This document shows positions 11,648 through 23,600 of a stretch of 35,500 bases of DNA, in pieces; positions within the stretch are counted from its first letter, which is position 1; each line of letters opens with the position of its first letter. Position numbers and translations under genes: made by a program. This DNA is from Plantago elongata (taxonomy: Eukaryota; Streptophyta; Magnoliopsida; Lamiales; Plantaginaceae). The DNA is taken from assembly GCA_036897095.1 (NCBI GenBank), contig JAYMSP010001151.1:1-35500 (forward strand), given 5' to 3'. A model generated the notes under the pieces. The model was given only the letters and a program-made list of their open reading frames with translations, had not been told where the DNA came from and made no database searches.

Positions 11648-14600
11648 TCAATGCTCATGCTGTTGTTCATCCTGTTGAAGCTGTTCGTCCTGCTGAAGCT
11701 GAACATGCGGACAAGGCCTATCTGGCTCGCCCTGTGTCCATAAATGCTTCAGATCTCCTCTCTTTTGCCCTAGTATTATCAATGTTCCTGTGTAAGAATA
11801 GAAATTGTTATCAGATTCAAGGCATATCAAGAATAATTGCAAAGCATTGAGGTCCAAGAAATATATTATTACATTATGAACAACTCATAGTGACAAATGA
11901 ATATTAAACTCAAATTCCATACAAAAATGGTAATGCATACTTAGGTGGATATCAAATTCATTTATATGAAAAGGTGTGCACACAATTTTTAGAGCTCGAG
12001 CTAACGTTGTGTACCTAGTGTAAAGGGAACGATGTAGAGCAGAGCCGGTTGACCATGTCCATCCATCAAGTTCAGAGCCACATATGTTATTAGGAGACCT
12101 ATAGGCAAAAGGATCAGATGAAAAAACTGTCAGGTGAAGTGAATCACGATCAGGTTACCATCGTGAAATCATGTTCCATCAGTCTAGATTGAAATGATTT
12201 GAAAGCGCATAAAGAAATGGCATATTTGGAGGTGTAAATTAAGCTTTCATTGTACTTGTGAAAACTAAACCATACCTAGACCATATGCGAGCATTGCCCA
12301 CAAGAAGTATCCAGCTTTTAGACTTTTTCTGGACAGCCAATCATACCTTCAAGGGGACAACTCAGTATTAGAATCAATCAGTAAATTATATCCACACTAA
12401 CTAGCATATTGATGCCACACCATAAACAACAGAGTTTCACCACTACATGTATCTGAAATTGCTTTCTTTTTTTTCAATTTTTAAAATGGGAAATATCTAA
12501 TACTTTAAAGTCAGAGCATGATAAGCCAGTAGCAACCCTTGAAAGGCCAAACGAGAGCAACAAAATATTGACAAATAAATTACAGGCAGGATTAATGTGT
12601 ATATTACTCGAACCTTAGAGCAAATGCGACGAGTAGCCCAGGCAAGATAATATCACCAAATCCAATGATGCTGTATCCTCCCCAAGGATCAAACATTCGC
12701 GGGATTTTCAGTAGCATTGGGATTCCATCTTCTCCACTTCCATCACCGCGAGCTACCTGCAGGCCAAACAAACTAATGAAGTTATATAAAGTAACATGAA
12801 CCATGAGAATCAGCAACATTGTATGTATTACGCACTAGCTCGAGTTTACAGTAGAACTTACCACAATCATAACGCTCTTATGGAACCACGCCTTAGAGAT
12901 GAAGACCCAAAATATGTCATATAAGAATGCACAACTGAGTAGGACAGATCCAACCTGAGTACGTCAAAGACAAAAATTATGGTAAAATAAAAGTATTCTT
13001 GTTTGCTTTATAATTTATAGCACTTCGTCACCTGGTGTTCTTTTTAAAGAAAAACAAGGGTCTTTCTATATGATCATTTTTTAATGTACTTCCTGTAGTG
13101 TTTAAATATAAGTTCAGTGTTATCCAAGAATTTTATTATACATCATCAAGATTAGACATTATTTTTGTACTGGACGTGCTGAAACATTGCCTTCTGAAGG
13201 ATTTTTTGCTTCGCCTTTTCCTATATCCTTTTCTTTTTTGGTCACTGGGGATTAGATTTAGGGCTGTGTGGTCCCCTTGGAGAGCAGGAAGTTAGGCAGG
13301 CGAAGCTTATGGTTCGAGACTGGTATTCAAGTCTACCTGTTTCCCGTTAAAATTGAATAAAAGCAACATTTGGCTGAGTGGACCTTCATGTAATGTGCTG
13401 CACAAGATACAAAATTATAATATAAGAAATTTCTAAAATTACCTTTAGATTTGGAACCCGTATTATCTGGAGAACGGTGATTATCAATGCAATGCCCTGT
13501 CATGGAAGATCATTATGTAAGACTTAACTTCATAAATTACATGAATGTTGAAGGGCAGAAACTACAAAAGATGCTGTTTCTTGACATAGCAAAGAAGCTA
13601 AATTCTCTAGCAATGCTAACAATTGTTGGCAACTAATGTCATTTGTAAGTTTAACTCTGAACTTCCAAGGACATCAATTGGATTGAACTGTGGATTAAGT
13701 TGGAAACGTGAAAAAGGGTAGAACAAGCTAGAGAGATTATTTCCATGAGTTAAAACAAAAGATGCAGTATTGGTAATACTATCTGAGATAAGAGGGCTTT
13801 GATGGTTAAGAAGAAAACCAGATAAGTCATGAGAAATATTCTTACAAGTATATCTTGACCGATCCAGGCAAAGGAGACACGTCGGAAAACTGCCCACAAA
13901 ACAGCAAAGGTTATGCAGAAAGGAGAAACGGCAAGCGTCAAGTATGATACAGCTCCGATGAAGGGTACTTTAACATATGACTCCGCAGCGTGTTCGAAGC
14001 ATCTGAAACTGCACCGCACATTATAAGTCAATGTTTTCTGAAGTAATGAAGCTAAAACTACTAGAACTTCATTTAAGATGCTGAAGCACCCAAAAATCAA
14101 ACATCTGAATTGACGTGCTGCAGTTGAGATATCCAAATGCACAACATAAGCTGTACACTAAAAAATAAATTTGTAATGCAACTTTGCATCTGAATTATGT
14201 GTCTGGTAACTCATGTCTTCTCACACCAAGTTTAACCACATAAACCGTTACAAAAAGTTCATAGCTTTCAACATTCTAATATTTTATGTACTCGAAACTT
14301 CCAATTTGTGGAATTGATATCCAGTAGATAGCTTGTTGAACATTGAGATAGAGAGACCATTTAAGTGTTGAATAATTTGCACTTCTATCTCAACATAGAA
14401 AATATAGAAGTTCTAGCTCTCAACCACAACAAACCCGAAGCAAGATTAATAAATGTTGGCAAAATATGTATAGTTGCATAATTATCATGTTACTACAAGG
14501 AAACATCAGTTTATGCATTTGGGTTTAGGAACGCAATTCATCTATCCCCGCTCTCTATCTAAGCTATTTATATCACACGTGAAAGGTATACATACCATGA

Positions 14601-17600
14601 TAGAAGAGCCACTAGACATGTTTGCATACCCTGTAAACAACACAAGACAAACGAATCAGCAACAATTTGAAAGTTTAGACCTAATTATAGAATTGTTGCA
14701 GATAAATGTGCTTAAAAGCATGTGAACGAAACAAATCAATCTTAAAAGTATTTGTTCTCCCCATCCTTGACCCTATCTCTGAGAAACATACACAGACTTC
14801 CATATTTGCACATATGTGAAGTATGGGTAATACATAAAGGGTTTGCTATGGGTGAAATGTCCAGATTTAACAGGCCAAACCCATGGGTTCAAAGAATGTC
14901 ACGATGCGAAAGAACTACTTATATATACTGGAGGTAGTTATCATACCTCCACACCACCAATGCAGAATACAACCACCAGAATCTCAATGAACCAGTATGA
15001 CATTAGCTTGTAGAGCATAACCAAGAAACAGGATGCAATTACAACAAATAGAATTGCTGAAGTAGTGTTAATGTCCACAACGCCACTTGATTGAAAAGTG
15101 TCCTTGCTGAGGTATTCTTCAGAACCATCCTAAGAATACATTAAAACGGTTCCTATAAGCAAGATCAGCATGTCGGTACTTATCAACAGCATGAACTATT
15201 ACTGGATGAACATGTGCTACCTTAAGGAGTTTGTCCTGCTCAATAGCAGCTTCTCTCGCACTCCATGCAGACCAATACGAAGCACATAAGATTGTGCCAA
15301 CGGCCATTAGCCATAAAAACACTTCAGCTACATCTACCACTGGTCGATTTGGAGAGTAAATCTGAATTGACACTGAAAAGTGAAGACAAGTCATGTATTC
15401 TAACTTAAAAGAACCATGCTGTACGTAGGTAGGACTAAGAACACAACTACCAGACTTATTTGAATTTTTACCAATAAGGAAGACAGAAGTGCATTCAATG
15501 ACACAAACACTGCAGTTTAAAAAAAGCTTACCATGTGAACTGTTCCTCATATTCTGTTTCAAGCTTGTACCAGCATCTTGTGGGAGCATCACAACAGGTA
15601 TACCAATTTTTATATCAGTTTCATTTGCCTCACAGACCATCTTGAAGAGTTCTGATTAAACATAAGAAAACCAACTGTTATGGATAATTGTTTCAATTTA
15701 CAAGTTTAATTAAATACTACTTAAAGAAGGAAATGGGAAAGAGAGCTCCTGAGAGAGTCAATACAAAATATGGCCATTGAAAGAGTGGGTTCTTCTGGAG
15801 TTTTTAAGAAAAAACCAGTTTTTCCTGAACATTTGGAACAACCACACCACTTTTCATCCAAGTGTTTGGGACATTGCTAATCTACATTAGGGGGTAAAAT
15901 GGTTTTTCCTAATGTTCATGAAACACTGATTATTCCTAATACTCACTCGGTTTTCTTTGTATAAATATTCTTTTGGGCAATGGGCACGACAAAAAAGTTG
16001 AGCAATTTCTGGAACAAAGTTCCAGAAATTACAGGAGAAAATTAATCACAAGAAAACTGTTATATCTGTAATCTGTTTATTATGGAAATTTTGTCTAGAT
16101 TAACTTAATGCATAAAAGCCACTAACATGACGATATACTGCTATTAGCCACAACCATAAGCAAGAGAAGACCGTTATGGCAAGGAGCATATACCTGTCTG
16201 GTTGTTAATGATGATTAAAGCCGAAGCACCAGCAGCCTCCGCAACATTAGCTTTTGTAACAAAACTACAATTGCCTCGATGCACCAGGATAACCTCGCCT
16301 GTCAACTGAAAAAGAAACTTTATTTGGCTTATATTTTTTTTTGCAAGCTAAGTTGTATGTATTGACTTAATTACTTCATTGGGCCATAATCAAAATTTAA
16401 CGCACATTAGCAATTCAGTCACTGGAGAAGTAATAACCTGATTCCTTGGTGTGCTACAACAATCAGGAGGGTCCGCAAGAGCAACTCTAGTTTGGTTGGC
16501 ACGCTTCTCTTTGGACTCCAAGGTGGGTCCAAATCGAGCACCGATACCCACAAACTCGATAATTTCATTACCATCTACCCAGATTGGTACTTTAACCTGA
16601 TGCATACCATACATATTCAGCCTCCAGTAAACATGATACTTAGATCAGCAGAAGAAACAAATCAGCCTTAAAAGGATAATGTAGTCACGAATCTATCAGG
16701 TAACGATATGTTCTGTCCGCTTTCAGATTTGCACAAACGCCTTAACTCAGTTACAAGTTTTTCGCCTACATACAAATTATCCGCTATCAAACACATTTAT
16801 GATCATTTTGCAAGTTCATCCCGTCTTGCAATCCTACTCATCTTGAAATTTGAAATAGCAATCTCTTATAGGAAGTCACGGTACTGACGTGCAGAACCAA
16901 AGCAAGCACATATAACGAAATATAAACGCCTTACGCCTCTTCCTCTCTAGAACCAAACAAACACAAATTCGGGTTCCTTTATCCCCATCATTCCCTTTTC
17001 TTGTCAGTTCGAAAACTGATACACATACCATATTACATCCATTTCAACAAATAACTCTCAAATCAATCACAAAATACCCGTTCGAATCAAAACAGAAACT
17101 AGCTCCTAGTTCAGAACCCATATGCTAAAAAAGCAGAAACCTTTTCTAGTATACAAACATTCTAAACTATTTTCGAATCATTACGATTCAGAAAAACCGA
17201 AAAATTCACTCTTTCCCCCAGTAACCGAAACGTACCCAGAAAAGTCGACAGTGGCGTCTAAAACCTAAGATAGAATGAAACATCGAAGTCAAACCAAGCA
17301 GAATAAATGCAGCACACAACAAATCTTCCCTAGATACAACCTTCAAATGCACATAATTAAAAACAACACAACCAGTAATACTTAAAAAGGAAGAAAAAAA
17401 AGTTACTTTCTTAGCGCCAAAATCAATCCAAGAAAACAGTAAAACCCCAAAAACCAATCTCCCAGAATCTCCTTTCTCCTCAAAAACATCATGGTAAATA
17501 AAGTTACTATATTTGGAACAGAGAGTAAAAACCCACAATAAAAAAAGGGAATTACCAGCACAAAATTATTGTTGCAGCCAGGTTTACTTGGAGCAACATG

Positions 17601-17699
17601 ATCTTGGTGAACTATATCACCTCCAAACACCTCAGAGCAGCTCAACAACAACACAGTAAAGAATAGAGAGCAGAAAGAACGGTTCTTGATGAGCTCCAT
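11648..17699 (-). CDS. SPPL4: Signal peptide peptidase-like GxGD aspartic protease, 14 exons
   Basis: Intramembrane aspartic protease of the plant SPPL2-5 group, closest in my reading to SPPL2/SPPL4. It cleaves within transmembrane segments in endomembranes. Exons in transcript order: 17699-17556, 16596-16438, 16305-16194, 15651-15532, 15372-15221, 15129-14947, 14630-14596, 14008-13846, 13496-13443, 12954-12862, 12756-12614, 12346-12276, 12098-12015, 11787-11648; all phases join to 550 aa, the family's usual length. Features: signal peptide about 1-26, conserved [18 protein letters not shown] domain about 90-180 ([19 protein letters not shown]), first TM about 191-212 ([18 protein letters not shown]), catalytic Asp387 in LYDIFWVF, catalytic Asp440 in [11 protein letters not shown], and PAL motif 494-496 (GHGQPALLY). 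All active-site signatures are intact. Exon 7 is only 35 nt. The C-terminus ends with a tandem QLQQDE duplication. SPPL2 versus SPPL4 orthology needs a tree. Confidence 0.95.
16004..16030. repeat. Perfect 12-bp-arm inverted repeat in SPPL intron 3
   Basis: Arms aatttctggaac and gttccagaaatt around an aaa loop. It contains two nTTCnnGAAn pairs, resembling a gapped plant heat-shock element. It lies between exons 3 and 4 of the SPPL gene. Confidence 0.9.
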
Positions 17700-19550
17700 A
17701 GCTCAAAATGAGTTCAAGAAAGGATAAAAATCAGTTCTTGGAGATCAAAGAGTCAAATTCATGGGAATATATATATTGGAAATATTGAATTTTGAGATGC
17801 GAATGGGAGACAAAGAGTATAGAAATTGATTGATATAAGATGAGAATGAGATATATACGAAAGATGTGAGAAAGTGAGAAAAGGAAAAGATAGGCGATAA
17901 GGGACTGTTTGTTTGATTTGTACTCTTATACAAATACGGACACTATCTCCGTCCCGAACTCACATTCTCAATCATCGTTTGAATATGTTCTCGATAAATC
18001 CTCTATTTCTAAATTGATTAAAATGTTTATATCTCAATGTTAATACAATCTCCGCCTACTTTACTCATTCTATTTATATTTTGTATGATTAGATCTATAT
18101 TACGAAATTTTTGTAATTTTTAAATTTACCGGAAGTTATATTTGAGTACGAGTGACTTTATTATTATTGTACTATAGTATTTGTATTTGTACCTTTTCTC
18201 TGTCCACTTTTGCGAGTGGGCACGACAAGTGCCGTGGCATTAACGGTTGAACTGGTTCCCATTTACACACCAGCTCAGGCCTAGCACCATCTCACCATCA
18301 GCGCGTGCATTCACCTCATTCTTCATAAGATTTGCAATTCAAGAGTGCATATTATGAGACAATATTATAAAAAGATTAAAAGAGACATACAAATACTACA
18401 GTTATAATAAATAATAAATAATTTAATAAGAATATTGGTGATATATACACATATAAGAAATGATATAACATGATTACTTATAAGTATTATTAATATTATT
18501 TACAATATTATATATATAATAAAACATTAATTATTAATACACATTCCTTCTAAGACTTTGTGGTTCAAATTTGAATATATATCTATTATCGATGTATTAT
18601 ATACATCTCTAAATATTTTATGTTTGTGTAACTAAACATGTTATGTTATTTTCATATCTTCAAGAGATTGTATATTAATTAATTTTGTATCTTCACTATA
18701 ATATACTGTAATATGCAATTATGCTTTTTCTTTAAAAGGACATTTTGAAAATAATATTTCTCTAAAATTCTCTATTATACTTTACTAAGATTCTCTACTT
18801 GTATTAATTAGTTTAAACTTTAAACATATGGCAAATGCAGCATATCAATAAATCCAAGTGAGTTTAAGCAGAAATAGATAAAGTGGATCTCAATTGATAA
18901 TAAACTCCACTTTTAAAAAATTAGATTTAAATTTAAATTATCTTTTAACCGCTTAAAGAACTAAAATTGTAATCATATGCTTTAGTAAAAACTCCACAGA
19001 AACAACGTACCTATAACTTAGGCTCATCCAATACACCACTTCACTGGCTAACAACACAAAAAAAAAAAAAACGACCTCAAAACACTAGCGAATCGAAGAG
19101 TAGAAAAATTGATCACGCACTACAACTACATCCATCACATTAGAAAATACTCAGTGTGCACTTGACCACCCCGTCGACTAGTATATCTTTCTTTTTTATT
19201 AACGATGAAGGTGACTCGGTCAGTATATCTTGACACCTTATCTGAAAAAAGAGAACCGCCAGCTAAAGTCAAACTAGTAGTAAGTGATTAAACTAAATGT
19301 ATGAATTTAATGTCTAGGTAAATTTGAAATAGTTACAAGTTACATTAAAAATAAAAAGTAAAATAGAAGTGGAAAAGATAATTATAAGCTAATGATCGCG
19401 AGAGCATAACTACTACACTTGCTGTCTATTTTACCAGTTCGTTGTTAGTTGAAATGTTCAAATACCTATATATTCAAGCTTATATATAGACTGTGAGTGT
19501 GACTGGTAATCTAAAATTTGAAATTAGGCTTGTTTTATATCATGATGAAA
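17700..19550. other. Gene-free AT-rich spacer including SPPL 5' flank
   Basis: The part next to 17699 is the 5' UTR/promoter of the leftward SPPL gene; a TATA-rich tract sits at 17764-17778, rather close to the ATG to be the TATA box. From about 17940 onward the DNA is AT-rich with no coding signature. A less AT-rich patch at 18190-18310 shows no family resemblance. Confidence 0.5.
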
Positions 19551-20308
19551 GTTTTTTTTTTTAACCAACTAAATATTATTAATAAAAAACACAAACACAA
19601 TATATACTCACTCAGCAACATTACATAGAAAAAAAAAATTCAAATCATAATATTCATACCCATGCTAAAGCAAACTAAATCCAACTCTAAAGTCTTTACC
19701 ACTTATAAAAGGGCGATTAACGAAATCAAAAGCAGACCTCCACCAAAATATGCAGTAAGCAGCTGTATCTATCAACTTTATCTTTACCATCCGAAATTAT
19801 TGCCCACCACCATGACCACGAGAGGTACCAACCAAAAATCAGAAAAAAGCTCAAGGTATTTCAGGTTAAATCACAATGGTTTAACCCCTCGAGCCCCCCA
19901 AGCTATTGAAAACTAAATCTCCATTGTCTAGTTATTTGGATTGTAGTCGCGGGACTCCTCGGAACATACAAGATGCTCCTCTCACCGAGACAAAAGAACA
20001 CAAGGGTATAAAACAAAATACAAAATAACCTCAAGACACTTAAGATTAAATTCAGTGATTTAATCCCTCGAATCCCCCAAGATATTGAAAATTAGATCAG
20101 TATGGTCTAATTATTTGAGTTAAAGTCTCTGTGACTCCTCAGAATATCCAAGATATTCCTCTCAACCAATAGCTAAAGAGAATCAGTAGCCATGCTAGTA
20201 ACATAACTCCACCCTATTCCCCTACGACAAGTGGCAATAAATTTAAGGATTAGTCATGAACATAGTTTCCTTCCCACTGATAGCAATATCCGGATGAAAG
20301 TTTAACAT
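19544..20308 (-). mobile_element. Poly(A) retroelement insertion (LINE/SINE-like), minus strand
   Basis: A run of 11 T begins at 19552, the poly-A tail of a minus-strand element, preceded by gatgaaag (19544-19551). The same word, gatgaaagttt, recurs at 20293-20303, suggesting a target-site duplication of 8-11 bp and an insertion of about 740 bp. On the minus strand the end reads attaataatatttagttgg then ttaaaa, similar to plant LINE tails. No RT domain is readable, so this is either a 5'-truncated LINE 3' region or a non-coding retroposon. It contains the diverged tandem pair listed next. Confidence 0.5.
19850..20166. repeat. Diverged tandem duplication, period about 180 bp
   Basis: 19850-19987 and 20030-20166 align along their lengths: both have ctcaag, ggttaaat/gattaaat, tttaaYccctcga, ccccccaag/cccccaag, attgaaaa, tctaRttatttg, and actcctcRgaaYatMcaagat then ctcctctca/ttcctctca. 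Divergence is clearly older than that of the 46-bp repeat further right. Confidence 0.85.
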
Positions 20309-20334
20309 CATCACAATTCACAATATTATTTTAC

Positions 20335-20452
20335 CATTATATTAAAATATAAATGAAGTACAACTCAGTTGGTAAGACGCTACAATTTCAGGCTTCAATC
20401 AATAGGTCGGGGATCGAGTTACCCCTTTACTAAAAAAAATCATTATATTAAA
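20335..20452 (+). mobile_element. tRNA-derived SINE-like element with perfect 12-bp TSD
   Basis: The 94-bp body (20347-20440) has a tRNA-like A-box region (caactcagttggtaagacgc, 20361-20380) and a B-box region (ggggatcgagttacccc, 20409-20425) at tRNA-like spacing, then a short A-rich tail. It is flanked by identical 12-bp copies of cattatattaaa at 20335-20346 and 20441-20452. A tRNA-like RNA polymerase III promoter, A-tail and perfect duplication together make a SINE insertion very likely; the intact duplication suggests it is fairly young. It is much shorter than most plant SINEs, so it may be truncated to its tRNA-like head. Confidence 0.8.
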
Positions 20453-21145
20453 CTCCATAGTTCACGAATTAATAAATATAAAATTTAAGTTTTTAATATT
20501 ATATTATTTGTACAATTTTGAGCGTTAATTATTAATTTTTATCAAATGTTATGAATGTATGCACCCACCAATACGTGCAAGGATGCTATCGGGATTTATT
20601 GTAGATGAGACTTAATTTTATAAGTATTAAACTTTATTTCCTTCCAATAATTAAGTACAAGATCAAAAAATACAGTTACGTTAAAAGAACCAGATGAATT
20701 AAAATTATCAGAGTTCAAGAGCGCGAAGACTATTCTATCACATCAACTTAGCATAATGCATGTTTTTGCAAATCAGAATCCTCACAAGCTCTCTACATAA
20801 GTAAAAAATGATAAACCAGAACTACCTCTAAACACGTTTCAAGTTATGTGTATATTTAATTTAATAATTATATCGCTTCAAACCGTTGTTACAATGAATC
20901 CAGTATACCTGCAAAATAAACACCATAATAGTAGTGGTGAAATATGAACTTTCTGAATCATATTACCTTTATGCATGGGAAGTTATGCCGATGTTAGTAA
21001 CATACACTTTATTTGAAAGCTATGACATGACCCACATTTAAATTTGACTAGGATTCTTTCGTTCATCAGGATTGAGTCATATTTAATAAGAATAATTTAA
21101 AGTAATACTAATAGAAATAAACGGCTAGATAATTAAATTAAATAA
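20453..21145. other. AT-rich spacer, no gene seen
   Basis: No coding or RNA-gene signal. AT-rich with stops in all frames. Confidence 0.5.
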
Positions 21146-21378
21146 TACTCCCTCCCTTCCATTTTGGAAGTCCTGCGGGATTTAACACAATTTTTAGAAA
21201 AAAGTGATATAGTATGAAAGAAAGTAATAAAATATGAATGTGATTGAATAATGTATGAGAAATATTGAATAAATTATGAAGATAATATATAAAGTATGAG
21301 AGAGATTTTCTATTTAAAGAAATGAAACTTTCAATTCAAAACAGTCCACATGAAAAGTAACTCGGAATGGAGGGATTA
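21146..21378. mobile_element. Stowaway-like MITE (Tc1/mariner)
   Basis: The about 229-bp element starts TA-CTCCCTCCCTTCC and ends GGAATGGAGGGAT-TA, the classic Stowaway terminal inverted repeat with a TA target duplication. The interior is AT-rich and non-coding (many short atgaa/gtatga words). It is non-autonomous and would depend on a mariner-type transposase elsewhere. Confidence 0.85.
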
Positions 21379-21779
21379 AGTGTTAATGGGAACCACATAA
21401 TATAAAAATTCCCAAACACTATTGATCAATGTTTCAATTATACACTCCGCCAGTTTCTTGTCCGCATGCTTTTGTTGAAAACAATTTGCATTCCTCCCTA
21501 TCCATATTGCATAAGTGGTCATGCAAAACACTTTTCAGTGGCTTAGCTTTCCTACTTTTCCCTCTAATTAATCCACGATACATATCGAGCCTTGTGAATG
21601 TAAGAAAATATTAATGAAAAAGCCGCCTCTTAAAAAAAGACCCGACAATGCTTGATTAATTAATCGCATAAACAAATATCAGTGAAAAATAAAAAATAAA
21701 TTTACAGCACATCTAATTTTACTATGATTCGAATTTTGATTCGATCTTTTTGTTCAAAGCCATTCAGTACAAACATAGC

Positions 21780-21830
21780 AAAAGGTAGTGGTGTCCAAAC
21801 CATTTTTTTCCCAACACACCACTACCTTTT
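21780..21830. repeat. Perfect 15-bp-arm stem-loop
   Basis: Arms aaaaggtagtggtgt (21780-21794) and acaccactacctttt (21816-21830) with a 21-nt loop. No gene surrounds it. It could be the collapsed remnant of a foldback element or encode a small hairpin RNA. Confidence 0.9.
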
Positions 21831-22430
21831 CTCACATAGTTCCTCGTAAACTTGGTGGAAATTTTCACGTTCTCAATGCTCTAGCTCGCAGGATCAAGTA
21901 TCCTTCACTATGTCTTCATAATCGCCTTCAGAATTCACGAGCCTTTTTATATTACTTGAACATCAATCGCCTCATAATATTTAATGTAGTTTAATATAGT
22001 AACAATGTATCCATAGCACCAAGAGTTTACCCACCGGCTTACAACACACATTTATTAATATTTAAAATTAGTTTATGGTCCGTCGAGTTACTCGACGGAT
22101 ATTACATAAACATATACAAACATATCGTCATACAAAATATTTATTTTTTAAAAAGTATGTAAAATATTATATATAAAAATATTAATTAACGTCAATCATT
22201 TATAATAAAATAAAATTTAAAAAAGAACTAACATGACATGTTAACAGTAATAATTTATCATAAATTATATATTTAAATCTTTAAAGTTTTTAAAATAATT
22301 AATATAAAATTATCTTATAGTTTGTCAAACACATGAATTTAAAATTTGTAGTCGAATTATATGAGTATTTATAAACATTAAAATTTATTATTTAATGTTG
22401 ATAAAATGAAACCAAACGGGTCCCTAAGAG
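21831..22430. other. AT-rich spacer with one compact hairpin
   Basis: No coding signal. It contains a perfect 9-bp-arm hairpin (22079-22099, listed separately) and a very AT-rich tract at 22120-22330. Confidence 0.5.
22079..22099. repeat. 9-bp-arm, 3-nt-loop GC-rich hairpin
   Basis: tccgtcgag then tta then ctcgacgga. It is a perfect, GC-rich hairpin in a strongly AT-rich setting. Confidence 0.9.
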
Positions 22431-22540
22431 AGTGGGGTGATTAGGCGCGTGGGTCACCGACGGAGAAGACCCGGTAACCGGGACTCACGGTTTATTGTTT
22501 CCGTATTTAGGCCGTACAGATAAGACGTGCCTTAATTTTC
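22430..22540. promoter_or_regulatory. GC-rich island with DRE core and CCCGGT palindrome
   Basis: A GC-rich patch inside AT-rich DNA. It holds gtcaccgacgg, containing the ACCGAC core bound by plant DREB/CBF factors, and a 13-bp palindrome cccggtaaccggg (22470-22482). No coding frame of meaning runs through it. It could be an orphan promoter, a conserved non-coding element or a relic of a lost gene. Function is inferred only from composition and motif. Confidence 0.35.
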
Positions 22541-23600
22541 CATCATTTTCTCTAATAATTCTTCTTATTATTATATTAATAATTATTCTTCTCATTATTA
22601 ATTAATTAATTAATGTTTTCCAGATTCAGGTACAGATGGGTGTGAATCTACTACATGTATTCTCCCTAAACCACCATGCACCTCCATATTCATTGATTTT
22701 AATTGGTCCCTTCTATCAAGTCAACTTTCTAAGTTTTCTTACAGGATCATTTTATTTCCTTCTCTCGTCTCGAATAATTTTATATATTATTTCATGCATA
22801 TATTAACCCTCGTGTGATTCATTACTCAAGTACTATTTTATTAAAAATAGATATATATTATTTTATCCATAAAAAAAGTAAATAGAAAATGATTACTAAA
22901 ATGTGGAGAGTATAATTTACAAGTTGAAAATTCACATGATGAACTTATTTCTGAAAGAAAAAAATAGTGTTAAACGGAGACTCAACCTTCATTGGGTCGT
23001 TGATATTTTCCATATCAACTTGATAAAATACAAGTACTATTAATTAATTAATTAATTAAATCTCTATGGTTAATAGTACTATGATTTTGACATGTAGTAC
23101 TAGTTTGTCGAAGCATATGAAAAACAATTATCACCAATCACCAGTCAACAATCCAAACGTACAAAATCGACGAGATATTTGTCTATATAATGAGCTGGAG
23201 TATTATTTTGTGATATGATGATTAGATACACAAAATGTACGGATAAAAACATTATTGCAATTTGGAGGTAATTAATCAGAGGGTTTATTTACCGAAAAAT
23301 AAACAATATTATAAAATTACGAGCGTCTTACGATACAATAAAAATCTAGGTTAGTTTTATAAAGTTGTTTCAAAAATTATGTTTATACTTAATAATATTA
23401 ATTCGTATCTCATATATCTCGTACATATATATCTTTATTTCAGAGTTTTGTGTATTGTGTATCAAAATTCAAGTACATGCAATTGATATTTAGGATGTAG
23501 TATAATAACAATTCTTTCCATTTTCTGTTAAATAATTATAAGAGCGCAACTTGGTACTACACTACTTAATATACAATTTTCTACGTCCTGGTTTCAGTTA
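22541..23600. other. AT-rich spacer with (ATTA)n runs
   Basis: No gene seen. attaatta repeats occur at about 22597-22614 and 23039-23060; the rest is AT-rich filler. Confidence 0.5.

Noticed and set aside
13230..13370. Segment with ggttcgagac resembling a SINE B box in an SPPL intron
   Set aside because: No convincing A box at the right spacing, no A tail and no target duplication found.
13616..14142. Two overlapping minus-strand open frames treated as separate genes
   Set aside because: They are read-throughs of SPPL exon 8 and its introns.
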